64,000 nt of DNA from Nitrospira sp. CR1.3. Lineage in GTDB: Bacteria; Nitrospirota; Nitrospiria; Nitrospirales; Nitrospiraceae. A model generated the notes under the pieces. It ran no database searches. It saw only the letters and a list, made by a program, of their open reading frames with translations, and was not told where the DNA came from. The translations under genes and the position numbers were made by a program. Location of the stretch: contig WIAH01000001.1 in the NCBI GenBank assembly GCA_014055525.1, forward strand, positions 62,001 through 126,000, written 5' to 3'. This document shows positions 43,391 through 51,287 of this stretch, one piece after another (position 1 is the first letter of the stretch; each line of letters starts with the position of its first letter).

Positions 43391-44059
43391 ATGTCCTTTA
43401 GCGATCATCTGCGCAAGCTCGCGGAGCCGATCTGGAAGGAGCAATTGTCCCATCCCTTCGTCCTGGCGTTGGGCGACGGGACGCTGTCGGAACGGAAATT
43501 CAAGTACTACATTCTGCAGGATGCGCGCTTTCTGAGCGATCTCTCCCGTGTCTTTGCCGCGGGGACCTTGCGGGCCCCGGATTCGGAATCCGCTCTCCGG
43601 TTCGCCAAGCTCGCGGAAGACACGATCATCGTCGAGCGGAGTCTCCATGAAGGCTACGGCAAACGGTGGAAGATGACCGCCCGACAAATGACGTCCGTCC
43701 CGATGGCGCCGACGAACTATGCCTATACCAGACACATGCTCTCAGTCGCCGCATCCGGTTCGGCCGCGGAAATCACCGTCGTCGCGCTTCCTTGCGCCTG
43801 GATCTATTATGTTGTGGGGCGGCATCTCTTGAAACAGGGGACCCCGAAGAAGACTCACCCCTATCGCGACTGGCTCCTGCTCTACGCATCGCCCGAGTTC
43901 GCGGAAGTGCAGCGGTGGATGCGTAGGAAAGTTGATCAATGGGCGAAAACGGCAGGCAAAGAGGAGAGGCGGCGGATGGAGAAGTCGTTTGTGATCAGTT
44001 CCCGCTATGAGTGGATGTTTTGGGAGATGGCGTGGAATGAGGAAGAGTGGCCGGTGTAG
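43391..44059 (+). CDS. tenA: TenA-type aminopyrimidine aminohydrolase (thiaminase II)
   Basis: A 222-residue TenA. Using the ATG at 43391 (GAGAGGAG upstream), the catalytic residues fall at B. subtilis numbers: D44 in ILQDARF, Y112 in NYAYTRH, C135 in ALPCAWIYY and Y139; the late Glu is at 207 (SSRYEWMFWEMAW). It hydrolyses aminopyrimidine breakdown products of thiamin for salvage. thiD, a later enzyme of the same path, lies 4.3 kb away on the same strand. No TPP riboswitch precedes either gene. Confidence 0.93.
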   Translation: MSFSDHLRKLAEPIWKEQLSHPFVLALGDGTLSERKFKYYILQDARFLSDLSRVFAAGTLRAPDSESALRFAKLAEDTIIVERSLHEGYGKRWKMTARQMTSVPMAPTNYAYTRHMLSVAASGSAAEITVVALPCAWIYYVVGRHLLKQGTPKKTHPYRDWLLLYASPEFAEVQRWMRRKVDQWAKTAGKEERRRMEKSFVISSRYEWMFWEMAWNEEEWPV

Positions 44060-44072
44060 TTCGGAGTGGCGG

Positions 44073-44288
44073 GCCAGGGCTGGGAGGCTCCCTCCGCTCG
44101 CAGCCACAGAGCGCCGTTGACCGCTCTAGGCTTCGCCAGCGCTTGGCGCCGAAAACTCGCAACACCAAAGCTCCGCACGGTGTTGCTTCGAACATTCGTC
44201 CCCACTGCCTGCGGCAGCCGCTACGGCTCAGTAAGAGCGGTGACGCAACGACGCTCTGATGACGCTCCGAGAGCCTCCCAGCCCTGGC
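44073..44288. repeat. 216-bp element with perfect 18-bp inverted ends
   Basis: GCCAGGGCTGGGAGGCTC at 44073-44090 and its exact reverse complement at 44271-44288 bound a 180-base interior without an open frame. The right end (about 44254-44288) is partly repeated at 46023-46056. It begins 14 bases after the tenA stop. It may be a MITE-like element or a very stable hairpin. Confidence 0.85.
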
Positions 44289-44518
44289 ACTAAATAGGGC
44301 ACCGGCCGTGGGAGAGGAGCAAAAAAAAGGAAGAGCACTGTCCGAGCTTCCGTGCAAATCGCCGGACAGGCGCTGGCTCCCCCCGGAGTTGGAAAGCTTC
44401 ACCGGCCACGGATAATGAGAAGAGAAATAGAAGAAGCTCGTTGGATGCTCGCAGTTTGTCCTAGCCCTGCTGCCTGCCAGAAGAGCCACACCAACCACTC
44501 AAAGAGAGAGGGTGAAAA

Positions 44519-45334
44519 ATGTCAGAACGGGTCAGTGGCTACTATGTTTATGTGTATATAGACCCTCGTAACTTTGAGGAGTTCTATTACGGCAAAGGAA
44601 GAGGTTCTCGGAAAGATGCTCATCTAGGGGATACGAACGATTCGGCTAAAGCAACCCGCATTGCCAAGATAAAGCGTGAAGGACTGTCCCCAATTATCCG
44701 AGTGATCGCGCGTGACTTGACCGAAAGAGAAGCCTATCTGATTGAAAAAACACTTCTCTGGAAACTGGGAAAGTTAACTACAAATATCGCCACAGGTCAT
44801 TTTGCTGACAAGTTTCGGCCACACAATACATTTCACAAGGAAATTTCTGGATTCGACTACCAGAAAGGAATTTACTACTACAACGTTGGTGAAGGAACGC
44901 ACAGAAACTGGGATGACTATGTTCAGTTTGGATTCATTTCAGCAGGCGGGGGTGCAAGATGGCGGGATGCGATTCTCGGATTCAACAAAGGTGATGTTTT
45001 TGTTGCCTATCTCAAGAAGCACGGTTTCGTTGGTGTAGGCAAGATTAAAACCCGCGCCACCATGATCCGCGCGGTCAGAATCGGTGCAAAACCGCTGCTA
45101 TCACTTCCCCTACGATGCCGCAGGATGGATGAAAGAGTGGACGACCCTGAGCTTTCCGAGTACACATGTTTGGTCCAATGGATAAAAACGGTTCCGAGAG
45201 ATGAAGCCAAGTGGAGATCAAAACCAAAGCTCTATACTACTACCCATGTCCGCGCTTCTCTCGATGGGCAACAGCAAACCGTTAAGTTCATAGAGCAAGA
45301 GTTCCGCCTCAGCTTAGGGAAACTGGTTACCTAA
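44519..45334 (+). CDS. GIY-YIG nuclease with C-terminal EVE-like region
   Basis: A 271-residue protein. Residues 5-95 match the LEM-3-like GIY-YIG group: GYYVYVYIDPRNFEEFYYGKG, then REAYLIEKTLLWKLG with the metal-binding Glu. The C-terminal half (about 110-270) contains ARWRDAILGFNKGDVFVAYL followed by GFVGVGKI, resembling PUA/EVE-like modified-base readers; this second call is tentative. AGAGGG precedes the ATG. Base composition is visibly A+T-richer than neighbours, pointing to transfer. It lies between a palindromic element and toxin-antitoxin genes, which fits a defence or mobile-element role. Confidence 0.8.
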   Translation: MSERVSGYYVYVYIDPRNFEEFYYGKGRGSRKDAHLGDTNDSAKATRIAKIKREGLSPIIRVIARDLTEREAYLIEKTLLWKLGKLTTNIATGHFADKFRPHNTFHKEISGFDYQKGIYYYNVGEGTHRNWDDYVQFGFISAGGGARWRDAILGFNKGDVFVAYLKKHGFVGVGKIKTRATMIRAVRIGAKPLLSLPLRCRRMDERVDDPELSEYTCLVQWIKTVPRDEAKWRSKPKLYTTTHVRASLDGQQQTVKFIEQEFRLSLGKLVT

Positions 45335-45354
45335 TCCAATCGATCCCCAAACTT

Positions 45355-45474
45355 ATGACTCAGCGGCAGATATGGCTGAATCTTGGTGGGTTGGGGCTGC
45401 TGATGGCTTTGCTTGGACTGATTTATTGGCAGCATACGGGTGCGCGGGACGGTGGCGGGAAGCTAAGGCTCTAG
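45355..45474 (+). pseudogene. Truncated N-terminal copy of the HEAT-repeat gene
   Basis: A 39-codon frame, MTQRQIWLNLGGLGLLMALL then GLIYWQHTGAR, parallels the first 32 residues of the 46815 protein (MSKRAILINLAALGVLITLL then GAVYVANTGAR): same anchor length, same R-x-I-x-x-N-L start and TGAR end. The match stops after TGAR and a stop follows, overlapping the 3' end of the ParE-like gene. It is best read as the remnant of a paralogue cut off by the toxin-antitoxin insertion, though a real small membrane peptide cannot be excluded. Confidence 0.6.
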
Positions 45475-45753
45475 CTTGAGAAGTCTAGCGGAGTGGTGAA
45501 CGGTGAGGATGTGGATTTCGCTGTGAATGAGCCGATACACAATTCGATAGGAATCTTGGATGATTTCCCGAACGGTGGGATCATTCACTTCAGGGACAAC
45601 TCGACCAGACTGAGGGAAAGTGGGTAATCGTTCGGCAGAGGCGATTAGTTGCTCCGTGACGAGTTGAGCGTAGTGGGAAGAATCCTGCTCTATGAATTGA
45701 CGAATCGATTGGATATCTTCAATCGCTCGACGAGTCCAGACCAGGGAAGTCAT
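45463..45753 (-). CDS. ParE/RelE-family toxin
   Basis: A 96-residue RelE/ParE fold protein: VWTRRAIEDIQSIRQFIEQDS at the start, a central FPQSGRVVPEVNDPTVREI, and the last strands SYRIVYRLIHSEIHILTVHH. ParE members poison gyrase and RelE members cut mRNA; which applies is not clear. The ATG overlaps the antitoxin stop by four bases (45750-45753). Confidence 0.88.
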   Translation of the reverse strand: MTSLVWTRRAIEDIQSIRQFIEQDSSHYAQLVTEQLIASAERLPTFPQSGRVVPEVNDPTVREIIQDSYRIVYRLIHSEIHILTVHHSARLLKLEP

Positions 45754-45932
45754 TTACGAAGCTGACGAACGGCCTCGGCATGGGGAACCGTCTCCCCAGC
45801 ATCGGACTGGCGGAGCCCTTCTTCAACTTTTGCCAGGAAACACAAGCGTTCGATTGCGTCTTCGAGGGTGGCAGTCTCAGGCAATCCCTCGACGGCCTTT
45901 AAAATCCTCTGTTTGACCGTTCCGATAGTCAT
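45750..45932 (-). CDS. Small antitoxin partner of ParE-like toxin
   Basis: A 60-residue acidic-to-neutral helical protein (MTIGTVKQRILKAVEGLPET, then LEDAIERLCFLAKVEEGLRQ). The start at ATG 45932 has AGAGGTG seven bases upstream. It lacks an obvious ribbon-helix-helix, but position, size and the coupled overlap with the toxin identify it. Its promoter at 45957-45985 carries a palindrome. Confidence 0.82.
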   Translation of the reverse strand: MTIGTVKQRILKAVEGLPETATLEDAIERLCFLAKVEEGLRQSDAGETVPHAEAVRQLRK

Positions 45933-45956
45933 GGCCAATCACCTCTTGTAGCCAGC

Positions 45957-45992
45957 ACTCTACGGCACTTCGCTATAGGCGTCAACTTTGAC
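45957..45992 (-). promoter_or_regulatory. Promoter and operator of the ParE-type module
   Basis: On the minus strand TTGACG (45980-45985), 17-base spacer, TAGAGT (45957-45962). A 12-base palindrome GTCAA-CT-TTGAC (45981-45992) overlaps the -35 box, as in the TacA-type promoter at 19462-19496. The -10 lies 25 bases before the ATG. Confidence 0.58.
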
Positions 45993-46022
45993 ACTGAGAA
46001 CCATCTATATCGCTAAGCCGGG

Positions 46023-46056
46023 CGCTGATCACGCTCCGAGAGCCATCCAGCCCTGA
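46023..46056. repeat. Partial copy of the 44073 element's right end
   Basis: GCGCTGATCACGCTCCGAGA continuing to CCAGCCCTGA matches 44254-44287 with about five mismatches in 34 bases. The left half of the element is absent here. The two matching ends flank the nuclease gene, the truncated copy and the ParE-type module in direct orientation. Confidence 0.65.
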
Positions 46057-46135
46057 CGTTTGTGGCGTGGTGCATGCGGCCACGAGAAGCGAAGAAGAAC
46101 CAGCACATCGTACCCCGCTCAGCGTAGCGGGCGAT

Positions 46136-46522
46136 CTACCACTGGGTTCGCACGGGATATTGGTTAATCAGCGGGCCGGGAGTGAGGAGCACGCAATGGT
46201 GTTCGATGGCCTGGCATACGAGCATGCGATCAAATGGATCACGATGCAAAGACGGTAGCTTGACGAGATGAACGACGGCCTCTTCATGAAGCGGCAACGC
46301 GGCAATCCGATGCCGCTCGCGTTGCTCGACGACAAATCGATCCAGCGAACCGGGCAACGGCAACTTTCCCAGAGCATGCTTGATGGATAATTCCCAAACA
46401 GAGACCGCGCTCAGAAACACTTCGTTAGTGGGATTGGCAAACACATCCCGCGCCGTGCTCGAAAGCTCCGCCGAGTCAGCGATGATCCAGAGAAACGTAC
46501 AGGTATCTAGGAGGCACTTCAC
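46136..46522 (-). CDS. PIN-domain toxin (VapC-like)
   Basis: A 128-residue PIN protein of the MKCLLDTCTFLWIIAD type. Active-site acids: D6, Glu in SVWELSIKHALGK, and D95/D98 region HRDPFDRMLVCQA; the tail LLTPGPLINQYPVRTQW is typical of this VapC branch. It overlaps the antitoxin stop by four bases (46519-46522). Confidence 0.9.
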   Translation of the reverse strand: MKCLLDTCTFLWIIADSAELSSTARDVFANPTNEVFLSAVSVWELSIKHALGKLPLPGSLDRFVVEQRERHRIAALPLHEEAVVHLVKLPSLHRDPFDRMLVCQAIEHHCVLLTPGPLINQYPVRTQW

Positions 46523-46764
46523 CCGCGTGTACCCTCAAAAACACGGAGCAACTCATCCGGCAGAGGGTCAAAGAAGGAGCGAGGAACGGTAAATCGCCCC
46601 TTGGCGAGACCAATCGGGCGAGGACGATCCGGCACTTCAGGCAACGGTGTAATTTCGGCAACGGGGTGATTGTGCTTGCACAACACGATCCGATCTCCTG
46701 CCTTGAGCTTGGCCAAGTACTTGGAGAGGTGGGTCTTTGCCTCGTGGATATTCAGCTTTATCAT
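46519..46764 (-). CDS. Phd-type antitoxin
   Basis: An 81-residue Phd/YefM antitoxin: IKLNIHEAKTHLSKYLAKLKAGD, then IVLCKHNHPVAEITPLPEV, and a C-terminal GRFTVPRSFFDPLPDELLRVF tail that would fill the toxin groove. The start is set at ATG 46764 because a promoter with -10 at 46771-46776 would start RNA there; ATG 46770 is two codons earlier. Pairs with the PIN toxin at 46136. Confidence 0.87.
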   Translation of the reverse strand: MIKLNIHEAKTHLSKYLAKLKAGDRIVLCKHNHPVAEITPLPEVPDRPRPIGLAKGRFTVPRSFFDPLPDELLRVFEGTRG

Positions 46765-46770
46765 GGTCAT

Positions 46771-46799
46771 AGAGTAAACTCACTTCTGGACTCGATCAA
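46771..46799 (-). promoter_or_regulatory. Promoter of the Phd/PIN module
   Basis: On the minus strand TTGATC (46794-46799), 17-base spacer, TACTCT (46771-46776), followed by ATGACC and then the ATG at 46764. The short palindrome GAGT-AA-ACTC (46772-46781) covers the -10 box. The layout copies that of the 17849-17885 promoter, where TATATT is followed by ATGACT and then ATG. Confidence 0.5.
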
Positions 46800-46814
46800 G
46801 GGCGTAGGAACACC

Positions 46815-47807
46815 GTGTCTAAGAGAGCGATCCTTATTAATCTTGCCGCGCTCGGAGTGCTGATCACGCTCTTGGGAGCAGTCTATGTCGCCAACACCGG
46901 CGCACGGGCGGTACCGGGGCTCCTTAAGGACCTGCAGGGCAAGGATCTACAGGCTCAGATGCTGGCGGCGCAGTGGTTAGCGAAGTTGGGAGAGGACGCC
47001 CGTCCGGCGATCCCGGCACTGGTCGAGCAGGCCTTGCATCATCCCAATCGAAGCATGAACATGGCGGCAGCTGGTGCGCTTCGATTTCTGGATCTTCAAG
47101 CCTCCCGCCACGTGATGGAACAATTGCTTCCTGCGTTGAGCGATTCGAACGCGGAAGTACGGCGGCACGCTTGCGCCATGCTCGGAAGTCTTGGTCTCCT
47201 TGCAAAACCGGCAGTTCCCTTGTTGATCGGGATGCTGGCGGACGAGGACGACTTGGTCCGGGAGCAGGCAGTCGGCGCTCTCGGAGCGATCGGCCTGCCG
47301 CGAATCGATGTCTCCACTGCCTTGACGACGGCCCTCTTCGATCGGGCGCCGGCCGTCCGGCATCGTGCCGCGTCGCTTTTCGCCTTTACCGTCCCGATTC
47401 CGACGAGCGCGATCGCCCCTCTGACCAGTCTCCAGAAGGACCCTGACAATTCCGTTGCATCCCTCGCACGGGTCGCGTTGGATCGAGGCGGTGGGATAGA
47501 CCGCACCGATGTCCAGATTCTGATATCGCAGTTGCGAGGGACAGGGAACAAAGACGATGCGCTGCAACGTCTCGCCAGGCTGGGACCGCCGGCTGCGGAA
47601 GCGGTTTCGGTCATTACCGCGTTGCTGAGCGATCCCTTTCCCCTGAACCGTTATCTGGCGGTTGAGGCTCTGGCCGCGATCGGCGCCGCCGCGAATCAAT
47701 CGATTCCGGCCCTGCAACGAGGACTTGATGATGGGGACCCGATCGTCCGCGAAGCAGCAGCCGAGGCATTGCGTTCGATCGATAACGGCAAGAGCGGGAA
47801 ACCATGA
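46815..47807 (+). CDS. Membrane-anchored HEAT-repeat protein
   Basis: A 330-residue protein starting with GTG. One N-terminal membrane anchor (about 5-27) leads into a chain of HEAT/PBS-lyase-type helical repeats up to the C-terminus, for example LDLQASRHVMEQLLPALSDS, AEVRRHACAMLGSLGLLAKP and REQAVGALGAIGLPRID. Such repeats bind protein partners; the soluble part should be periplasmic. The start is 45 bases from the divergent Phd antitoxin. It overlaps the next gene by four bases, so they are coupled. Confidence 0.87.
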   Translation: MSKRAILINLAALGVLITLLGAVYVANTGARAVPGLLKDLQGKDLQAQMLAAQWLAKLGEDARPAIPALVEQALHHPNRSMNMAAAGALRFLDLQASRHVMEQLLPALSDSNAEVRRHACAMLGSLGLLAKPAVPLLIGMLADEDDLVREQAVGALGAIGLPRIDVSTALTTALFDRAPAVRHRAASLFAFTVPIPTSAIAPLTSLQKDPDNSVASLARVALDRGGGIDRTDVQILISQLRGTGNKDDALQRLARLGPPAAEAVSVITALLSDPFPLNRYLAVEALAAIGAAANQSIPALQRGLDDGDPIVREAAAEALRSIDNGKSGKP

Positions 47808-48286
47808 CGGGTCCAAGCTCCAATCACCGGCTTGCAGGCTTCACACTGACTCTGTATTGGGGCTGCATTTCACTTGGGATCGGAATTCCCTGGCTTGCCA
47901 CAATCATCGTAGATCTACTCAAGCACGGTCAGTCGACCGGTCAGGCCCTGCACCAATTGCGGCTCCATTTGTTCGCTCCCGGTTACAACCTCTTTCTGGT
48001 GGGCGTATTGAATGCGATACCCTTCGTGCTGTTTGCCGTCTTTGCGTTGTTCCACCTCGGAGGAACCTCCCTACAGAACCGCAAGGTGGTCATGCGACGC
48101 GCAACCGGCGTGACGGTCACAAGCCTGGGGCTGATCGGACTCGGTCTCTGGATCCACATAACGACATTGTGGCATCCCGACGCCCAGGGCGCGCTCGTCT
48201 ATTTCTTCCTTCCCATGGTGCTGGTCTCACTCATCCCGGTGGGATATGCGGCCGGACGAGGCCTGGGCATCCTCCTGTTTCGCTAG
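47804..48286 (+). CDS. Four-helix membrane protein of unknown function
   Basis: A 160-residue inner-membrane protein beginning in an ATGA overlap with the HEAT gene. Hydrophobic segments at about 14-38, 57-82, 100-122 and 128-157. Short polar loops, no catalytic motif. Coupling suggests it works with, or anchors, the HEAT-repeat protein. No family recognised. Confidence 0.8.
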   Translation: MTGPSSNHRLAGFTLTLYWGCISLGIGIPWLATIIVDLLKHGQSTGQALHQLRLHLFAPGYNLFLVGVLNAIPFVLFAVFALFHLGGTSLQNRKVVMRRATGVTVTSLGLIGLGLWIHITTLWHPDAQGALVYFFLPMVLVSLIPVGYAAGRGLGILLFR

Positions 48287-48375
48287 CGCCAGACTTCCGT
48301 CGCTAGACAGACTTCCATCCCTGCGTTATAAAGGCGGCTGATTTACCGCATAATGGAACGAATCATCGACAACAC

Positions 48376-49176
48376 ATGAGCACGACGTTGAAGCAAGTGC
48401 TGACGATTGCCGGGTCCGATTCCGGCGGCGGCGCCGGCATTCAAGCGGACATCAAGGCCATGTCGGCCAACGGTGTCTTCGCGATGTCCGTCATCACGGC
48501 GATCACGGCGCAGAACACGCAGGAGGTGACGGATGTTTTCGAGCTTCCGCCCTCGATCATCGCCGCGCAGATCGACGCGGTCTTCGACGATTTCGACGTC
48601 GCGGCGGTGAAGACCGGGATGTTGTCCTCAGCCGCCGTCGTTGAAACGGTAGCCCGGTTATTGAAGCCGCAGAACATCGCGCATCTGGTGGTCGATCCGG
48701 TCATGATCTCGAAGAGCGGCCATCCCTTGTTGAAACCAGACGCCATCGAGGTCATGAAGACTCACCTCTTTCCTCTCGCCCTTCTCGTCACGCCGAACGT
48801 TCATGAAGCTCAGCAACTCTCCGGCATCGAGATCAAGTCGCTGGCCGATGCCCGCCGGGCCGCAAAGGTCATCCAAGGATTCGGCTGCAGACATGTGTTG
48901 ATCAAGGGCGGCCACCTGCTGGCGGAACGCGCCACCGATCTGCTGTACGACGGCCGGTTCTTCAACCTGTTCCGAGGCGAGTTTATCGAGACGCCGCATA
49001 CGCATGGCACCGGTTGCACCTTTGCCTCGGCGATCGCGGCGCACCTCGCCCGAGGCAAGTCCCTTCACGACGCCGTGCAGACCGCGAAAACATACCTCAC
49101 CGAAGCCATTCGCCATAGTCTGGCGGTTGGGCGGGGCGCCGGACCCACCAACCATTTCTACTTCCTGGGAGGATGA
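48376..49176 (+). CDS. thiD: Hydroxymethylpyrimidine/phosphomethylpyrimidine kinase
   Basis: A 266-residue ThiD that phosphorylates HMP and HMP-P to HMP-PP for thiamin synthesis. Signatures: VLTIAGSDSGGGAGIQADIK, VITAITAQNT, VVDPVMISKSGHPLL, LVTPNVHEAQQLSG, and the anion-hole HTHGTGCTFASAIAAHLARG. Length is standard. TenA at 43391 supplies HMP by salvage. No ribosome-binding site stronger than weak is seen and no TPP riboswitch precedes it. Confidence 0.96.
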   Translation: MSTTLKQVLTIAGSDSGGGAGIQADIKAMSANGVFAMSVITAITAQNTQEVTDVFELPPSIIAAQIDAVFDDFDVAAVKTGMLSSAAVVETVARLLKPQNIAHLVVDPVMISKSGHPLLKPDAIEVMKTHLFPLALLVTPNVHEAQQLSGIEIKSLADARRAAKVIQGFGCRHVLIKGGHLLAERATDLLYDGRFFNLFRGEFIETPHTHGTGCTFASAIAAHLARGKSLHDAVQTAKTYLTEAIRHSLAVGRGAGPTNHFYFLGG

Positions 49177-49185
49177 AGAGGACCG

Positions 49186-50469
49186 ATGCAGACCCCAGCT
49201 TGCCGACCACTGGCCTTTCTCCTGACAGGATTCACCTGGCTGCTGCTCGCATCCTTGCTCGGTCTGGCGATACTGGTCGGAATGGTTCGCGGCACGCCGC
49301 TCCCTTCATGGCTGAGACTCGTTCATGTACACGGAGCCCTGGTCGGAGGTGTCGCGCAGATGATCATGGGAGCGATGCTGGCCTTCATCCCCCCTCTGCT
49401 CATGACCGGGCAGAATCGGCCGGACTCGCGCCCGATTCTCTTCGTCGCCGTGAACGGCGGCGCGCTGGGTATGCTGCTGGGATTCGGATTCCGCAATTTT
49501 CCGCTCGTCGCGGCCGGCGGGTTCGTGGTCCTCACGGCCTTCCTGTCTGTTGCCAGCGATGCCTGGCGACAAGCCAGGCACAGCCTGAATGCCCCCCCGT
49601 TGAATCTCTGGTTCTACGGGCTGGCCTTGCTGGCGCTCTCAGGCGGTCTCGCCTTGGGACTCGGCATGGCGACTCAATTTGTCGAGCCTTCGTGGTATGG
49701 GCGGGCCCGCCTAGTTCACCTCCATCTCAATCTGTTGGGATTTGTCACGCTGGCGATCGTCGGGACGATGCATAATCTGCTCCCCACCATCTTGCAGAAG
49801 AGTCTCTACAGCCCGCGCCTTGCCCGGATCGTGCTCTTCATGCTCCCGGCCGGCATTGTGATTCTGATCATCGGATTCTCCGCCTCCTCACTGAAGACTG
49901 AACTCATAGCTGGAGGCCTGCTCATGGTTGGCGTCGGGCTCTATGCATTTAATCTCTTTTCAACTTGGAGGAACTCCGATCACGCAGGAAACGCCGCCTC
50001 TGATCATCTGCTCATCGCGACATTTTTTCTGGTCCTGGCGGTCCTCATGGGGGTCCTGGTCGCGGCGAACTATCTGTGGGATCCGCCGGTCCTCCCGTTC
50101 GGCACGCTGCATCTGGTGGCCTATACCCACATGGCGCTGGTCGGCTTCGTGCTGCAGACGATCTTTGGAGCCCTCTCGCATCTGGTGCCGATCACACTGG
50201 CCGTCAGCCGGGTGCCTAGTCACAAGAAACGCGGACCCTATCTTGAAAAGCTCACCGCCATCGTCGATCGATGGCGAACCGTCCAGGTCGGAGGACTGAG
50301 CCTCGGAACCATGGGACTTGCACTCATCGCTACCTTGACCTGGACTATGCCGCTCGGGTCCAACGCAGTTCATGCGGCAACGTGGGGGACGTTTGTCTTG
50401 TTCATCATCGCGCTCGCGCTCTTCGCGGCGAAGCTCGCTTGGGCCCTGGGAACTCCCACTCCTGAATAA
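49186..50469 (+). CDS. COX1-like polytopic membrane protein
   Basis: A 427-residue protein with about twelve membrane helices. Several carry His in positions like haem-copper oxidase subunit I: LRLVHVHGALVGGVAQMIMG, RLVHLHLNLLGFVTLAIVG, TMHNLLPTI, AYTHMALVGFVLQTIFGALSH. It is shorter than true terminal oxidases and no subunit II or cytochrome c gene adjoins, so it may be a haem-binding NnrS/COX1-superfamily protein rather than an oxidase. AGAGGA lies before the ATG. Starts nine bases after thiD. Function not known. Confidence 0.72.
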   Translation: MQTPACRPLAFLLTGFTWLLLASLLGLAILVGMVRGTPLPSWLRLVHVHGALVGGVAQMIMGAMLAFIPPLLMTGQNRPDSRPILFVAVNGGALGMLLGFGFRNFPLVAAGGFVVLTAFLSVASDAWRQARHSLNAPPLNLWFYGLALLALSGGLALGLGMATQFVEPSWYGRARLVHLHLNLLGFVTLAIVGTMHNLLPTILQKSLYSPRLARIVLFMLPAGIVILIIGFSASSLKTELIAGGLLMVGVGLYAFNLFSTWRNSDHAGNAASDHLLIATFFLVLAVLMGVLVAANYLWDPPVLPFGTLHLVAYTHMALVGFVLQTIFGALSHLVPITLAVSRVPSHKKRGPYLEKLTAIVDRWRTVQVGGLSLGTMGLALIATLTWTMPLGSNAVHAATWGTFVLFIIALALFAAKLAWALGTPTPE

Positions 50470-50502
50470 TTCGCTTGACCGGGACGGCGTGAGTCGACTT
50501 TC

Positions 50503-51279
50503 ATGGAAGAATCGTTGTCGTTTCGCGACGAATGGGGGCATCGCGTGTCCGCTGTTCTCAGTACAGCGCCGCAGGCCACCGCCGTCGTCATCCTCTGCCA
50601 CGGATTCCATTCCAGCAAGAACAGCACGACCAACAAAACCCTAACCCGCCTCCTGAACGAGCGAAACTTGTCCACTTTTCGCTTCGACTTCTTCGGTCAA
50701 GGCGAAAGCGAGGGGCTCTTTGAAGACATCACCGTGTCGCTGGCCATCGGCCAGGCGATGGCGGCCGCGGATTTCCTCGCTGCTCGAGGCCATCGCCGGA
50801 TCGGACTCGTCGGCTCGAGCTTCGGTGGATTAGTTGGAATCCTTACCACCGCTCGGCGAGCCGACCTGTCCTGCCTGGCGCTGAAATGCCCGGTGGTGGA
50901 TTTTGCGGAAGAGCTTCGCTTAGAATTCGGCCCTGATGAGATGACCAGTTGGAAGGCCACGGACACGATCCCGAACCTCCTTGGAGGGTCGGAGCGGGTG
51001 CGCATGAAATACCATCTGTATGAGGACTGCCTCCGGCATGTCGCCTATGAGCCGGCGGCCCGGATAACGGCACCGACCTTGATCGTGCAGGGTGATGGTG
51101 ACGAAATGGTGCCGCTCCATCAGAGCAGACGGTTAATGGAGGCCCTCCGCGGTCCTAAGCGGTTCGATCTCCTTCCCGGCGCCGATCATCAGTTTACGAG
51201 AGGCGAGGATTTTCGGGCTATGACGCAGGCGATCACGGACTGGCTGAGCGTCCATCTCACTCCATCACAGACGGCGTAG
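50503..51279 (+). CDS. Alpha/beta hydrolase
   Basis: A 258-residue serine hydrolase of the S33/hydrolase_4 type. Oxyanion loop VVILCHGFHSSKNS, nucleophile elbow GLVGSSFGGLVG (Ser in GSSFGG), Asp in VQGDGDEMVPLHQS and late His in GADHQFTRGEDF complete the triad. Cytoplasmic, no signal peptide. Members act as esterases or acyl-peptide hydrolases; the substrate is unknown. Follows the COX1-like gene by 33 bases and precedes a small membrane protein by eight. Confidence 0.9.
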   Translation: MEESLSFRDEWGHRVSAVLSTAPQATAVVILCHGFHSSKNSTTNKTLTRLLNERNLSTFRFDFFGQGESEGLFEDITVSLAIGQAMAAADFLAARGHRRIGLVGSSFGGLVGILTTARRADLSCLALKCPVVDFAEELRLEFGPDEMTSWKATDTIPNLLGGSERVRMKYHLYEDCLRHVAYEPAARITAPTLIVQGDGDEMVPLHQSRRLMEALRGPKRFDLLPGADHQFTRGEDFRAMTQAITDWLSVHLTPSQTA

Positions 51280-51287
51280 GGAACAGG

